From the NCBI RefSeq assembly GCF_900116115.1, contig NZ_FOZP01000004.1, positions 246,675 through 310,674 of the forward strand: a stretch of DNA of 64,000 bases, in the 5' to 3' direction. Source of the DNA: Lutibacter maritimus. Its GTDB lineage: Bacteria > Bacteroidota > Bacteroidia > Flavobacteriales > Flavobacteriaceae. Within the stretch, counting starts at the first letter, position 1; each line of letters opens with the position of its first letter. Shown one piece after another: positions 27,684 to 37,550 of the stretch. The notes below the pieces were generated by a model, which worked only from the letters and a program-made list of their open reading frames with translations, had not been told where the DNA came from and made no database searches. Both the position numbers and the translations under genes were made by a program.

Positions 27684-27915
27684 GTTTACAACCTTATTAA
27701 ATAAGCTATTGGTTTCATTTTACGATTTAAAAATTGCTTTCGCATTATAATCACTAAATTTAATATGGCAATATCAATTGGTGAATTGCTATACAATGCC
27801 CCAATTAATTAAAACCCCACATTAGTTTACAACAAGTATTTTCAGGTAAATTTTTTATTTAAATAAAAAATTTATATCAGTTATATAATCAATTTAATTA
27901 ATAATTCACACAAAA

Positions 27916-29016
27916 ATGAAATACTTAACCAAACTCACTTTTTTACTTTTAGCAATTTTTTTAATAAGTTGTGAAAAAGAAACAGCCATTACACCTGAAT
28001 CTAACGAAATTCAAGATTTACAAATTCAATCCAACATACCAATTACCACTTTAATTGCCGAAGGAATTGATTTAAAAACCTATTTCAAGCAACAATCTAC
28101 AATTAAAACTTTTGAAAGTAGAGCCACTATTCAACAACCAGATGATATGGCTGTAATTTATTTTTATTATGATGCCGATGATTTTGATTGTAATTTAATA
28201 AAAGAAGATTTTGAAGAATTTAAATTTATTAACGATGGCATGCCAAGTTTTTTAGATGAATTTACAGATTCTAGAATATTTAGTCCAGGTGATATATTAC
28301 CAGGTATTACATTTGAGGCTATTGATCATCTTGGATATGAAGAAAATCATGATACATCTAATGGATTATTTATTTGTAACTGGAACAGTATGCCAAATGT
28401 TTTGATGAGTAATTATTGGAATACTGATTTAGTTATTAGATTTAAAAACGATAATGTAACCGAAGTAAGCATGAGTTTGTATAATTTATTGAGTACTGAT
28501 GTAAATATTTCTGTTTTTGGCATTGATGATACTTATCTAGGAATGACAACTGTCTACAATCAGCAGTATTTCGCCAGATATTTAGCTATGAGTGCTTTAC
28601 AGCCTATTAAAAAAGTAGTGATTTCATCTGATTATTATGGAGGTTATGAAGGTGTTGACTTTATTGGTTTTGGATCTTGCAGTGATGCCGATAATGATGG
28701 CTGCCCAAATGCAGAAGATCCATATCCAAATTCAATAATGACCGAAAAGATTGTTATTGACGGAATTGACACTGGAGTTGAAAATACCTATGAAAACTGC
28801 GGAACCATGGCAGATGAAATTCAAACTATTCTTAACCAAATAAATAGTGAGTTCACAGGCGATAATTATTACACACTTCATAAAAAGTTTGCAAGAGAAG
28901 TAAGTAAACTTACCTATTACTGGTTTAAAGATCGTAAAATAACCAGCAAAGAAAGAACCTCCATTGGTAACGCCATTTGGAATGCCAATATTCCATATTA
29001 TACCATTACTGAATGA
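27916..29016 (+). CDS. Modular lipoprotein 2
   Basis: A 366-residue predicted lipoprotein, Cys19 in FLISCEKE. The N-terminal beta-rich domain (about residues 70-255) resembles that of lipoprotein 1 in layout: DDFDCNLIKEDFEEF, PGDILPGITFEAI, then QPIKKVVIS and GVDFIGFGSCS. It is followed by DADNDGCPNAEDPYPNS and the shared module (TMADEIQTILNQINSEFTGD, LTYYWFKDRKITSKERTSI). The 283-base gap before it holds a terminator and A/T-rich sequence, so it probably starts a new transcript covering genes 2 to 4. Confidence 0.75.
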   Translation: MKYLTKLTFLLLAIFLISCEKETAITPESNEIQDLQIQSNIPITTLIAEGIDLKTYFKQQSTIKTFESRATIQQPDDMAVIYFYYDADDFDCNLIKEDFEEFKFINDGMPSFLDEFTDSRIFSPGDILPGITFEAIDHLGYEENHDTSNGLFICNWNSMPNVLMSNYWNTDLVIRFKNDNVTEVSMSLYNLLSTDVNISVFGIDDTYLGMTTVYNQQYFARYLAMSALQPIKKVVISSDYYGGYEGVDFIGFGSCSDADNDGCPNAEDPYPNSIMTEKIVIDGIDTGVENTYENCGTMADEIQTILNQINSEFTGDNYYTLHKKFAREVSKLTYYWFKDRKITSKERTSIGNAIWNANIPYYTITE

Positions 29017-29031
29017 TTTTTAAAAATTAAT

Positions 29032-30180
29032 ATGATGAAAAATTTAAAATCCATTTTCTTGATTATAGCAGTGTTCTTCTCTAGTTGTGAAAACGAAACA
29101 GAAGTTATATACCTGCAAAATGACTTGAATAATCAATCGGCTACCAATAATAAAACAATACAGCCTCTTTTTAATAGAGTTGACAATGAAGTACTTGTAG
29201 ATGAAGTACCTGCAGGTAGTTTAACAGAATGGACTGTGAATGATACAGGAGGGAATCCTTATTTTACCTATGTTGAAATAGCGTCTCCTTTTGATGGCAG
29301 CACTGCAATTAAAACAAGTGTTGTTGGGGTTACAACTTCTTTGTGTCCAAGTCAGAACATTCAAAAAGTGTACAACATACGTGGAAATACAAATGAAACA
29401 AAACTAAAAGCCTATTTAGAATTTACATCAACCATGGATTATTATAATTTTCCGTATATCGTAGTATATATTTATGATGAATTTAATAATCAAGTAGGGT
29501 TGCAAGTGTTCTACGGCCAAAGTGTAATTAGTGGGTTATATGAGAATTATGTAAACGATGCCCCAGAAAGTTATACAGAGCTTGATACCGCTATAGGCGA
29601 TGCCATATTAGATCTTTCTAAAATGGGAGCGAATATAGCGTTTTCTTCTGTAAGGATTGTTTTAGCTAATTATGCTTGTGTTGGAGAAAATTCAATTGTA
29701 TTTGATCACTTAAGAGTGATAAATCAAACTGCAACCGAAGATTCTGATGGTGACTTAATTGCTGATGATGATGATAATTGCCCCGAAACTGCAAATGGTG
29801 ATCAGGCTGATTTTGATAATGATGGCGTGGGAGATGTTTGTGATATAGATATTGATAATGATGGTTGTTTAAACGATGAAGACCCTTATCCTTATTCCAT
29901 AATGAACGAAACTATTATTATTGATGAAATAGATACAGGTGTTGAAAATAAATATGAAAATTGCGGAACTATGTCTGATGAAATTCAAACCATTATCAAC
30001 CAAGTAAATAATGAGTTTACAGGCGATAACTATTACACCCTTCATAAAAAGTTTTCCAGAGAAGTCAGTAAACTTACTTATTACTGGTATAAAAATCGAA
30101 AAATAACCAGCAAAGAAAGAACCTCTATTGGAAATGCTGTTTGGAATGCCAATATTCCATATCATACCATTACCGAATAA
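29032..30180 (+). CDS. Modular lipoprotein 3 (thrombospondin type-3 repeats)
   Basis: A 382-residue predicted lipoprotein, Cys19 in FFSSCENE, with two possible adjacent ATG starts. Residues about 60-235 form a different beta-rich domain that reads like a jelly-roll carbohydrate-binding or adhesive domain (AGSLTEWTVNDTGG, YNFPYIVVYIYDEFNN, VFDHLRVIN). Residues about 240-295 are thrombospondin type-3-like Ca-binding repeats (DSDGDLIADDDDNCP, DFDNDGVGDVCDID). The shared helical module ends the protein. The gap to gene 2 is 15 bases. Confidence 0.75.
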   Translation: MMKNLKSIFLIIAVFFSSCENETEVIYLQNDLNNQSATNNKTIQPLFNRVDNEVLVDEVPAGSLTEWTVNDTGGNPYFTYVEIASPFDGSTAIKTSVVGVTTSLCPSQNIQKVYNIRGNTNETKLKAYLEFTSTMDYYNFPYIVVYIYDEFNNQVGLQVFYGQSVISGLYENYVNDAPESYTELDTAIGDAILDLSKMGANIAFSSVRIVLANYACVGENSIVFDHLRVINQTATEDSDGDLIADDDDNCPETANGDQADFDNDGVGDVCDIDIDNDGCLNDEDPYPYSIMNETIIIDEIDTGVENKYENCGTMSDEIQTIINQVNNEFTGDNYYTLHKKFSREVSKLTYYWYKNRKITSKERTSIGNAVWNANIPYHTITE

Positions 30181-30195
30181 TTTTTAAAAATTAAT

Positions 30196-31098
30196 ATGAT
30201 GAAAAATTTAAAATTAATTACACTTTTAATTGCACTTTTTATGCTATATGTGCAATGTGAACAAGAAAGCATAGACTCAAAAAATAGTGAATCCATTATT
30301 TTAAATGAAGAAATATTAGGAGACAAAACAGACATTTTAAATACTGTAAATGAATCTATTTTAGCTAAAAATTATCAAAATAGAGATGCAGTAGAATTCG
30401 TTTATACTGGACAGCTATGTGGCTTAAATATTACTGGAATGTATGTAGATGCAACAGCATACCAAAGTTTACACCATTATTTCTTTAATGGAAATGAAGG
30501 AGATATTATATCTATTTATGTACCAAGAACAACCATTGGATTTGACTCTGCTTTTACATTATATTTTGGCACAATTGATACTGAACTACTATATGTTGCA
30601 TCAAGTGATGATGTAATAGCTGATACTTTTGGAGGTTGCTTTAGCGATCCATATATTGGTGATTTTACATTGCCATATTCAGGAACTTATACCTTGGTAA
30701 TTCACGAAGCAGCTCATTGTGGCTACCCTATGGGTTATGAAATAATAACCACTGGAATAAATTGTAACGATGCAGATTTTGATGGTTGCTTAAATGAAGA
30801 AGACCCATATCCAAATTCCATAATGACTGAAACTATTATAATAGACGGAATAGATACTGGAGTTGAAAATAAGTTTAAAAACTGCGGAACTATGGCTGAT
30901 GAAATTCAAGATATTATCAACCAAATAAACGATCAATATACAGGAGACAATTACTATATTTTACATAAAAAATTATCTAGTGAAGTAAGTAAACTAACCT
31001 ATTACTGGTATAAAGATCGTAAAATAACGAGCAAAGAAAGAACCACAATTGGAAATGCCATTTGGAAATCAAATATTCCATATTCTATTCGCAGTTAA
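30196..31098 (+). CDS. Modular lipoprotein 4
   Basis: A 300-residue predicted secreted protein. The signal peptide ends LYVQCEQE with Cys21. Gln just before the Cys is an unusual lipobox, so lipidation is less certain than for the three paralogues. Residues about 60-190 resemble a bacterial pre-peptidase C-terminal (PPC) beta-sandwich (YHFFNGNEGDIISIYV-like core, then FTLPYSGTYTLVIHE). DADFDGCLNEEDPYPNS and the shared module (TMADEIQDIINQINDQYTGD, LTYYWYKDRKITSKERTTI) follow. The 15-base gap to gene 3 is nearly identical to the gap between genes 2 and 3, a sign of recent duplication. Confidence 0.72.
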   Translation: MMKNLKLITLLIALFMLYVQCEQESIDSKNSESIILNEEILGDKTDILNTVNESILAKNYQNRDAVEFVYTGQLCGLNITGMYVDATAYQSLHHYFFNGNEGDIISIYVPRTTIGFDSAFTLYFGTIDTELLYVASSDDVIADTFGGCFSDPYIGDFTLPYSGTYTLVIHEAAHCGYPMGYEIITTGINCNDADFDGCLNEEDPYPNSIMTETIIIDGIDTGVENKFKNCGTMADEIQDIINQINDQYTGDNYYILHKKLSSEVSKLTYYWYKDRKITSKERTTIGNAIWKSNIPYSIRS

Positions 31099-31117
31099 TT
31101 TTAAAATATCTAAAAAC

Positions 31118-31147
31118 AAAAAAAGCATCTCAATTGAGATGCTTTTT
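31118..31147. terminator. Bidirectional terminator between lipoprotein 4 and tRNA-Asp
   Basis: A perfect palindrome (14-base arms AAAAAGCATCTCAA and its complement) with A and T runs at both ends. It can end both the plus-strand lipoprotein transcript and the minus-strand tRNA transcript. Confidence 0.88.
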
Positions 31148-31148
31148 G

Positions 31149-31222
31149 CGGTCTGGACGGGACTCGAACCCGCGACCCCCTGCGTGACAGGCAGGTATTC
31201 TAACCAGCTGAACTACCAAACC
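31149..31222 (-). tRNA. tRNA-Asp (GTC)
   Basis: The minus strand folds into a cloverleaf of 74 nt. Acceptor stem GGTTTGG pairs with CCAGACC and has discriminator G. The D arm is AGTTCAGCTGGTTAGA. Anticodon stem CCTGC/GCAGG encloses the loop CTGTCAC with anticodon GTC. The T arm is GCGGGTTCGAGTCCCGT. CCA is not encoded. Confidence 0.96.
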
Positions 31223-31239
31223 GTTGCTGTTAGCGGATG

Positions 31240-31269
31240 CAAATATAAGAGTGTTTTTCATATTTGCAA
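31240..31269 (-). promoter_or_regulatory. tRNA-Asp promoter
   Basis: On the minus strand, TTG (31267-31269), a 19-base spacer and TATATTTG (31240-31247) match the Bacteroidota housekeeping promoter TTG-N19-TAnnTTTG, 18 bases ahead of the tRNA. Confidence 0.8.
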
Positions 31270-31286
31270 AGCTTTTTTAAAATTTT

Positions 31287-32210
31287 TTACAAAAACTTTT
31301 TTCTACTAATTAAATATGATATCAGCACTTGATGAAAGCCTTTTCTTATATCAACCGGAACATAATCTATTTTATATTGCATACACTTCAATTTCAAATC
31401 ATTAAAGTATTTTTCAATTTCTATTTTATACTTTTCTTTAACAGAATCAGCATATAAATTAATTTGATCACCTGATTCTACATCTACAAATTTTTTGGGA
31501 GTGTTGCCAAAATTAAGGTCATATTCCAATTTTCCATCAAAAGTATGAAACAAAACTACTTCATGTTTGTTGTATTTTAAATGTCTTAAGGCTTTAAAAA
31601 GTTCATTTTCATTTTTTGAAATTTGAAACATATCAGTAAATAAAAATATTAACGACCTTTTGTGTATTTTTTCTGAAATCTCATGCAGCGCTTTATATGT
31701 ATTTGTAGTTGCTTTAGAATTTGATTTCAACATTTTATCTAATTGTGCTAAAATCATCCTTCTATGTCTATCGCTCCCTTTGGCTGGTGCATAATAATCT
31801 ATTTCGTCGGTATAAATGCTCACGCCAACAGCATCGCGTTGCCTCTTAAAAATTTCCATTAAGGCTGCTGAAGCTATAGCCGAAAAACCAATTTTAGATA
31901 GATTTTCTAAAGTAACATTATCAATTAATGGATAGTTCATAGATGCTGAATTATCAATTATTAAATGACAACGTAAATTCGTTTCTTCTTCGTAACGTTT
32001 TACAAATAGTTTTTTAGTTTTTGCAAATAATTTCCAATCAATATCTTTCGTGCTTTCACCTTTATTATACAATCTATGTTCAGCAAATTCTACAGAAAAA
32101 CCATGAAATGGACTTTTGTGCATTCCTGTTATAAATCCTTCTACAACTTGATTTGCAAGCAATTCAAGATTGTTGAGTTCTGATATATGTTTTACTGTTA
32201 AGTTTTCCAT
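31287..32210 (-). CDS. DUF58 domain protein (VWA-like)
   Basis: A 307-residue DUF58 protein. The family signature is IDWKLFAKTKKLFVKRYEEE. A metal-ion-dependent adhesion site is visible as HLIIDNSASM (D-x-S-x-S). The middle has VGVSIYTDEIDYY and LIFLFTDMF, which fit a von Willebrand A fold. In Bacteroidota such proteins usually sit with a MoxR ATPase in Bat operons; no MoxR or Bat gene is next to it here. It lies 81 bases downstream of trxA behind a terminator. Confidence 0.85.
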   Translation of the reverse strand: MENLTVKHISELNNLELLANQVVEGFITGMHKSPFHGFSVEFAEHRLYNKGESTKDIDWKLFAKTKKLFVKRYEEETNLRCHLIIDNSASMNYPLIDNVTLENLSKIGFSAIASAALMEIFKRQRDAVGVSIYTDEIDYYAPAKGSDRHRRMILAQLDKMLKSNSKATTNTYKALHEISEKIHKRSLIFLFTDMFQISKNENELFKALRHLKYNKHEVVLFHTFDGKLEYDLNFGNTPKKFVDVESGDQINLYADSVKEKYKIEIEKYFNDLKLKCMQYKIDYVPVDIRKGFHQVLISYLISRKKFL

Positions 32211-32235
32211 AATTTAAAAAACTAATATAGTGTAT

Positions 32236-32270
32236 AAAAAGAAAAGGCTCAACAAATTGTTGAGCCTTTT
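32236..32270 (-). terminator. Intrinsic terminator after trxA
   Basis: AAAAGGCTCAACAA pairs with TTGTTGAGCCTTTT, and on the minus strand the stem is followed by CTTTTT. It lies about 20 bases after the trxA stop codon. Confidence 0.8.
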
Positions 32271-32290
32271 CTATTATTTATGTTTAAATC

Positions 32291-32608
32291 CTACAAATGT
32301 GCATCAATTTTTTGTGCATAGGTAGCTTTTGGAGCAACACCAACTTGTTTTTCAACAATTTCTCCATTTTTAAAAACTAATACTGTAGGAATATTTCTAA
32401 CTCCATACTTGGCTGCGAATTCTTGATTTGAATCTACATCAACCTTTGCTATTGTAGCTTTTCCTTCATATTCTGAAGTTAATTCATCCATTATTGGAGC
32501 AACCATTCTACAAGGTCCACACCAAGCCGCCCAAAAATCAACCATTACTGGTTTGTCTGATTGTAATACCACTTCGTCAAAAGTTGCATCTGTTACTTCT
32601 AATGCCAT
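32291..32608 (-). CDS. trxA: Thioredoxin
   Basis: A 105-residue thioredoxin with the redox motif WCGPC (Cys30 and Cys33), VDFWAAW before it and the cis-proline segment VRNIPTVLVFKNG. Length is standard. It is a plausible electron donor to the thioredoxin-dependent CysH encoded in the same island, which is inference from context. It has its own promoter. Confidence 0.95.
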   Translation of the reverse strand: MALEVTDATFDEVVLQSDKPVMVDFWAAWCGPCRMVAPIMDELTSEYEGKATIAKVDVDSNQEFAAKYGVRNIPTVLVFKNGEIVEKQVGVAPKATYAQKIDAHL

Positions 32609-32645
32609 GTTTTATTTTTTTAATTAATAATTTCTATTTGTTATG

Positions 32646-32675
32646 CAAAAGTACATAAATATTTCACCAAAACAA
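32646..32675 (-). promoter_or_regulatory. trxA promoter
   Basis: On the minus strand, TTG (32673-32675), exactly 19 bases and TACTTTTG (32646-32653) fit the TTG-N19-TAnnTTTG consensus, with trxA starting about 38 bases downstream. Confidence 0.75.
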
Positions 32676-32722
32676 TTTAACATTTATTACTTTTATTTAT
32701 ATAACTATATGCAAAAGTAATA

Positions 32723-33679
32723 TTAAAAAATTTCTTTTGCTATTGCTTTAATATTATCTGATTTTCCCATTGAATAGAAATGCACCACTGGTACTCCGTT
32801 TTTAATCAGCTCTTTAGACTGCTGAATTGCCCATTCTATGCCAACTTGCCTAATTTGCTTACTATCGCTACAACTTTCAACAGCATTTATTAAATCTTCA
32901 GGTAAATCTAACCTAAATACTTGTGGTAACACTTGTAAATGTCTGTGAACGGCAATAGGTTTAATTCCTGGAATTATAGGCACATTAATACCCATTTTTC
33001 TAGCGCTATCAACAAAATTAAAATATTTTTCGTTATCAAAAAACATCTGTGTTACTACATAGTCTGCCCCAGCATCCACTTTTTCTTTCAATCTTTTTAA
33101 ATCGGTATCCATATTAGGTGCTTCTAAATGTTTTTCAGGATAACCTGCTACACCAATACAAAAATCAGATTTATTAGTAGTTTCTATAATATTATGTAAA
33201 TATTTACCTTTGTTTAATTCTTTTATTTGGCTTACTAATTCTGAAGCAAACTTATTTCCACCTTCAGTTGGTTTAAAGTAAGGTTCGTGCTTCATAGCAT
33301 CACCTCGCAGCGCCATAATATTATCTAATCCTAAATAATGGCAATCAACCAACACATATTCAGTTTCTTCTTTTGTAAAACCTCCACACAATACATGTGG
33401 TATAGCATCTACATCATATTTATATTTTAACGCAGCACAAATTCCAACAGTTCCTGGTCGCATTCTGGTCATTTTTTGCTCCAATAAACCGTTTTCTTTT
33501 TTAATATAAACATATTCTTCTCGTGAAGTTGTAACATCTATAAATGGTGGATTAAACTCCATTAAAGGATCTACGTTATTATACAAATCTTGTATATTTT
33601 GACCTTTTTGAGGTGGTACAATTTCAAACGAAAACAACGTTTTCCCTTTAGCTTTGTTTATATGATCTGTTACTTTCAT
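32723..33679 (-). CDS. metF: 5,10-Methylenetetrahydrofolate reductase
   Basis: A 318-residue flavoenzyme that makes 5-methyl-tetrahydrofolate, the methyl donor of MetH. The TIM-barrel start is LFSFEIVPPQKG, followed by DVTTSREEYVY, ALRGDAMKHEPYF, ADYVVTQMFFDNEKYF and IPGIKPI. It is 102 bases downstream of metH part 2 and in the same direction, so it may be co-transcribed across the repeat in that gap and controlled by the SAM-I riboswitch upstream of metH. Confidence 0.94.
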   Translation of the reverse strand: MKVTDHINKAKGKTLFSFEIVPPQKGQNIQDLYNNVDPLMEFNPPFIDVTTSREEYVYIKKENGLLEQKMTRMRPGTVGICAALKYKYDVDAIPHVLCGGFTKEETEYVLVDCHYLGLDNIMALRGDAMKHEPYFKPTEGGNKFASELVSQIKELNKGKYLHNIIETTNKSDFCIGVAGYPEKHLEAPNMDTDLKRLKEKVDAGADYVVTQMFFDNEKYFNFVDSARKMGINVPIIPGIKPIAVHRHLQVLPQVFRLDLPEDLINAVESCSDSKQIRQVGIEWAIQQSKELIKNGVPVVHFYSMGKSDNIKAIAKEIF

Positions 33680-33690
33680 TCTTTTTTATT

Positions 33691-33778
33691 TAGGCGTTAC
33701 CTTTCAGGTGGCGCTTTCCGTTATATCTTTTTTTACGTTACACTCCAAAAAAGGATGTCACTGCAATCGCTAACGCAA
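33691..33778. repeat. Dispersed intergenic repeat between metF and metH
   Basis: An element with GCGTTA at one end and TAACGC at the other: GGCGTTACC...CAGGTGGCGCTTTCCGTTATA...ACTCCAAAAAAGGATG...CAATCGCTAACGC. It resembles a non-coding repeat that I know from many Flavobacteriaceae genomes. Only one copy is in this window, so its repeat nature rests on that recollection. Confidence 0.5.
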
Positions 33779-33781
33779 AAA

Positions 33782-36460
33782 CTATTCTGCTAAATTAGGA
33801 TTCAACCATTTTTTAGCTTCTGAAATTTCCATTTTCTTTCTATTAGCAAAATCTTCTACTTGTTCCATAGTAATTTTACCAACACCAAAATACTTTGCTT
33901 GTTCATTAGCAAAATAATACCCCGAAACCGAAGCAGCTGGCCACATTGCCAAACTATCTGTTAACTCAACTCCAATGGTTTCCTTAACACTTAGTAAATT
34001 CCAGATTGTTAATTTTTCTAAATGATCTGGACATGCAGGATATCCAGGTGCTGGACGAATGCCTTTATAACTTTCTTTTATCAAATCTTCATTTGTATAT
34101 TTTTCATTTACAGCATATCCCCAATATTCTTTACGAACTTTTTCGTGTAAATATTCAGCAAAAGCTTCTGCCAATCTATCAGCCAGTGCTTTTATCATTA
34201 TAGAATTATAATCATCATGATGTTTTTCAAACTCTGCAGCTAATTCAGCAGTTCCAAATCCAGTTGAGACACAAAATGCGCCAATATGATCTTCAATATT
34301 AGTTTCCTTTGGAGCAATAAAATCGGCAAGCGCTATTGATGGAGTTCCTTCTTTCTTTTTTAATTGCTGACGTAATGTTCTTACAGTTGAAGTTACAATC
34401 TCTCTTTTATTATCACCATAAATCTCAATATCATCTACATTAGAATTTGCAGGAAAAATTCCAAAAACAGCTTTGGCGGTTAATAAATTTTCATTTAATA
34501 CTTTAGCTAACAGTAATTTTGCATCAGTAAATAAATTGGTTGCTTCTTTTCCTACAACTTTATCGTTTAAAATTGCAGGATATTTACCTGCCAATTCCCA
34601 CGTTCTAAAAAACGGTGTCCAATCTATATAATCAACTAATTTCGACAAGTCAAAATCTTCATAAACCTGAATTCCTTCAAAATTTGGTTGCTGTATTTCT
34701 GTAGAATTCCAATCAATTTTAAATTTATTTTCACGAGCTTCTGTTAACGACACATATTCCTTACTTGAAGATCTATTTAAAAATCCTTCGCGAACTTTAA
34801 TATAATCTGCCTTAATATCACCTATATATTTTTGATTTATTCTGTTATTCAATAAATCTCCAACAACAGTAACGGCTCTTGAAGCATCATGTACGTGAAC
34901 AACTGCGTTTGAATATTGTGTGTCAATTTTTACAGCAGTATGTGCTTTTGATGTAGTTGCTCCACCAATTAATAATGGAATTGTAAAGTTTTGGCGCTCC
35001 ATTTCTGAGGCTAAATAGGCCATTTCATCAAGTGATGGCGTAATTAAACCACTTAATCCAATAACGTCTACATTTTCAGCTTTGGCAGTTTCTATAATTT
35101 TTTCAGGTGAAACCATTACACCTAAATCCACAATATCATAATTATTACAACCTAATACAACACCCACAATATTTTTACCAATATCATGAACATCGCCCTT
35201 AACCGTTGCTAACAAAATTTTACCGTTTGCCTTACTTACTTCTCCTTTATCTGCCTCAATGTAAGGTAACAAATAAGCAACTGCACGTTTCATAACACGG
35301 GCTGATTTTACCACTTGAGGTAAAAACATTTTTCCTGAACCAAATAAATCGCCCACTACATTCATCCCTATCATTAAGTTCCCTTCAATAACTTCAATTG
35401 GCTTGTTAGCTAATTTTCTGGCTTCTTCAATATCTTCAACAACAAATTCATCAATTCCTTTAACCAATGCATGTGTAATTCTTTCTTGTAATGGTTTTTC
35501 TCGCCAAGACAAGTCTACTTTATTTTCTCTTGCAGCACCAACAACTGTTTCAGCAAAAGCTAATAATCGTTCGGTTGCATCTTCTCTTCTATCTAAAATT
35601 ACATCTTCAACGTGTTCTAATAAATCTTTTGGAATTTCATCATAAACCTCTAACATTGTTGGATTTACAATTCCGATATTCATTCCTGCTTGAATGGCAT
35701 AATATAAAAATACGGAATGCATTGCCTCACGTACTTTATCATTTCCTCTAAATGAAAAAGATACGTTGCTAACTCCACCACTAACACTTACATAGGGCAA
35801 ATTTTCACGCACCCATTTGGTTGCTTCAATAAAATCGATAGCATTGCGTTTATGCTCATCCATTCCTGTTGCCACTGGAAAAATATTTAAATCAAAAATG
35901 ATATCTTCGGGTGGAAATTTCACCATATTCACCAAAATATCGTAGGAACGTTTACAAATTTCAATTCTTCTATTATAATTATCTGCTTGTCCAACCTCAT
36001 CAAAAGCCATGACAACAACAGCCGCACCATAACGTTTAATTAGTTTTGCATGATGTATAAATTGCTCCTCTCCTTCTTTTAAACTGATTGAGTTTACAAC
36101 GCATTTTCCTTGAGCTACTTGCAAACCAGCTTCTATAATTTCCCATTTAGAGCTGTCAATCATAATTGGCACACGCGCAATATCTGGCTCTGCAGCAATT
36201 AAATTCATAAAACGAACCATCGCTACTTTACCATCTAACAAACCATCATCCATATTTATGTCGATAATTTGCGCTCCTCCTTCTACCTGTTGACGCGCAA
36301 TTGCTAAGGCTTCATCATATTTTTCTTCCTTAATTAATCGTAAAAACTTGCGTGAACCAGCCACGTTAGTTCTTTCTCCAACATTTATAAAATTACTTTC
36401 GGGAGTAACCACCAATGGTTCTAAACCAGATAACCTTAAATATTTTTCGTTTTTATTCAT
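33782..36460 (-). CDS. metH: Methionine synthase, C-terminal part (pterin, B12, activation domains)
   Basis: An 892-residue protein carrying the domains of cobalamin-dependent methionine synthase that follow the homocysteine domain. It starts with the pterin-binding domain ([33 protein letters not shown]). Next is the helical cap and B12-binding domain with [18 protein letters not shown] near residue 430, whose His binds cobalt. The SAM-binding reactivation domain follows ([12 protein letters not shown]). Together with the 334-residue upstream protein the total of 1226 residues is almost exactly that of one-piece MetH (1227 in E. coli). It is separated from the first part by 56 bases containing a perfect hairpin. 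Confidence 0.94.
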   Translation of the reverse strand: MNKNEKYLRLSGLEPLVVTPESNFINVGERTNVAGSRKFLRLIKEEKYDEALAIARQQVEGGAQIIDINMDDGLLDGKVAMVRFMNLIAAEPDIARVPIMIDSSKWEIIEAGLQVAQGKCVVNSISLKEGEEQFIHHAKLIKRYGAAVVVMAFDEVGQADNYNRRIEICKRSYDILVNMVKFPPEDIIFDLNIFPVATGMDEHKRNAIDFIEATKWVRENLPYVSVSGGVSNVSFSFRGNDKVREAMHSVFLYYAIQAGMNIGIVNPTMLEVYDEIPKDLLEHVEDVILDRREDATERLLAFAETVVGAARENKVDLSWREKPLQERITHALVKGIDEFVVEDIEEARKLANKPIEVIEGNLMIGMNVVGDLFGSGKMFLPQVVKSARVMKRAVAYLLPYIEADKGEVSKANGKILLATVKGDVHDIGKNIVGVVLGCNNYDIVDLGVMVSPEKIIETAKAENVDVIGLSGLITPSLDEMAYLASEMERQNFTIPLLIGGATTSKAHTAVKIDTQYSNAVVHVHDASRAVTVVGDLLNNRINQKYIGDIKADYIKVREGFLNRSSSKEYVSLTEARENKFKIDWNSTEIQQPNFEGIQVYEDFDLSKLVDYIDWTPFFRTWELAGKYPAILNDKVVGKEATNLFTDAKLLLAKVLNENLLTAKAVFGIFPANSNVDDIEIYGDNKREIVTSTVRTLRQQLKKKEGTPSIALADFIAPKETNIEDHIGAFCVSTGFGTAELAAEFEKHHDDYNSIMIKALADRLAEAFAEYLHEKVRKEYWGYAVNEKYTNEDLIKESYKGIRPAPGYPACPDHLEKLTIWNLLSVKETIGVELTDSLAMWPAASVSGYYFANEQAKYFGVGKITMEQVEDFANRKKMEISEAKKWLNPNLAE

Positions 36461-36471
36461 TTTATCTTGAT

Positions 36472-36498
36472 GTAATTCTGAAATTATTTCAGAATTAC
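36472..36498. other. Perfect hairpin between the two metH genes
   Basis: GTAATTCTGAAA-TTA-TTTCAGAATTAC forms a 12-bp stem with a 3-base loop inside the 56-base gap. It lacks a U-tract, so it is more likely an RNA-stability or processing element, or a REP-type remnant, than a terminator. Confidence 0.7.
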
Positions 36499-36516
36499 GT
36501 ATAAATTCAATTTGTA

Positions 36517-37521
36517 TTAATTATTAACTTCAGAAACCAATCTAGGCTTAAAGTCTTTCACCATATCAGCAATAGCTTTAATATGTGCTGGAGTTGTTCC
36601 ACAACAACCTCCAATAATATTTATTAAATTTTTATCTAAATATTCTTTGATTTGAGCAGCCATCATTTCTGGAGATTCATCATATTCACCAAAAGCGTTT
36701 GGTAAACCTGCATTTGGATGTGCAGAAATTTTTAAATTTGAATTTTTTGCCAATACTTCTAAATGTGGTGTTAATTGTTTGGCACCCAATGCACAATTAA
36801 AACCAATAGTTAATAAAGGAATATGAGCTACTGAAATTAAAAAAGCTTCAGCAGTTTGCCCAGATAAAGTTCTTCCACTAGCATCGGTAATTGTCCCACT
36901 TAGCATAATTGGAATGTCAATATTTCGTTGGTCTTTTACTTCTTCAATTGCAAAAAGTGCTGCTTTTGCGTTTAAAGTATCAAACACAGTTTCTACTAAC
37001 AATACATCTACACCACCATCAATTAACGCTTCAACTTGTTGTTTATAGGCAATTCGTAAATCATTAAAAGAAACTGCTCTAAACCCTGGATCATTAACAT
37101 CTGGCGACATACTTGCCGTACGATTTGTTGGTCCAATTGATCCTGCCACAAAACGAGGTTTATTTGGATTTTTAGCAGTAAACTCATTAGCAATTTCTTT
37201 TGCTATTTTAGCTGATTGAAAATTTAATTCATACACAAAATCTTCCATTTCATAATCTGCCATTGCGATAGTTGTACTTGAAAAAGTGTTGGTTTCAATA
37301 ATATCAGCACCAGCTTCTAAATATTTTGCGTGAATTTCTTTAATTGCTTTTGGCTGTGTAATTGAAAGCATATCATTATTTCCTTTTACAGAAATATGAA
37401 AATCTTTAAATTTTTCACCTCTATAATCTTCTTCAGTAAATTTATACTGTTGAATCATAGTTCCCATAGCGCCATCAAGCACTAAGATTTTATTTTCTAA
37501 TATTTTTCGGATGTCTTCCAT
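36517..37521 (-). CDS. metH: Methionine synthase, homocysteine-binding part
   Basis: A 334-residue homocysteine S-methyltransferase domain. It has [20 protein letters not shown] at the N-terminus, the first zinc ligand Cys in IGFNCALGA and the [11 protein letters not shown] pair of cysteines at the C-terminus. It corresponds to the first domain of MetH and must work with the separate B12 protein encoded downstream. A split MetH is known in Bacteroidota. A SAM-I riboswitch lies upstream. Confidence 0.93.
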   Translation of the reverse strand: MEDIRKILENKILVLDGAMGTMIQQYKFTEEDYRGEKFKDFHISVKGNNDMLSITQPKAIKEIHAKYLEAGADIIETNTFSSTTIAMADYEMEDFVYELNFQSAKIAKEIANEFTAKNPNKPRFVAGSIGPTNRTASMSPDVNDPGFRAVSFNDLRIAYKQQVEALIDGGVDVLLVETVFDTLNAKAALFAIEEVKDQRNIDIPIMLSGTITDASGRTLSGQTAEAFLISVAHIPLLTIGFNCALGAKQLTPHLEVLAKNSNLKISAHPNAGLPNAFGEYDESPEMMAAQIKEYLDKNLINIIGGCCGTTPAHIKAIADMVKDFKPRLVSEVNN

Positions 37522-37550
37522 TTTATCATTTTTACATAAACATTTTGGAA

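Noticed and set aside
33680-33781. Riboswitch upstream of metF
   Set aside because: None of the S-box or SAM-II core words is present; the sequence looks like a dispersed repeat.
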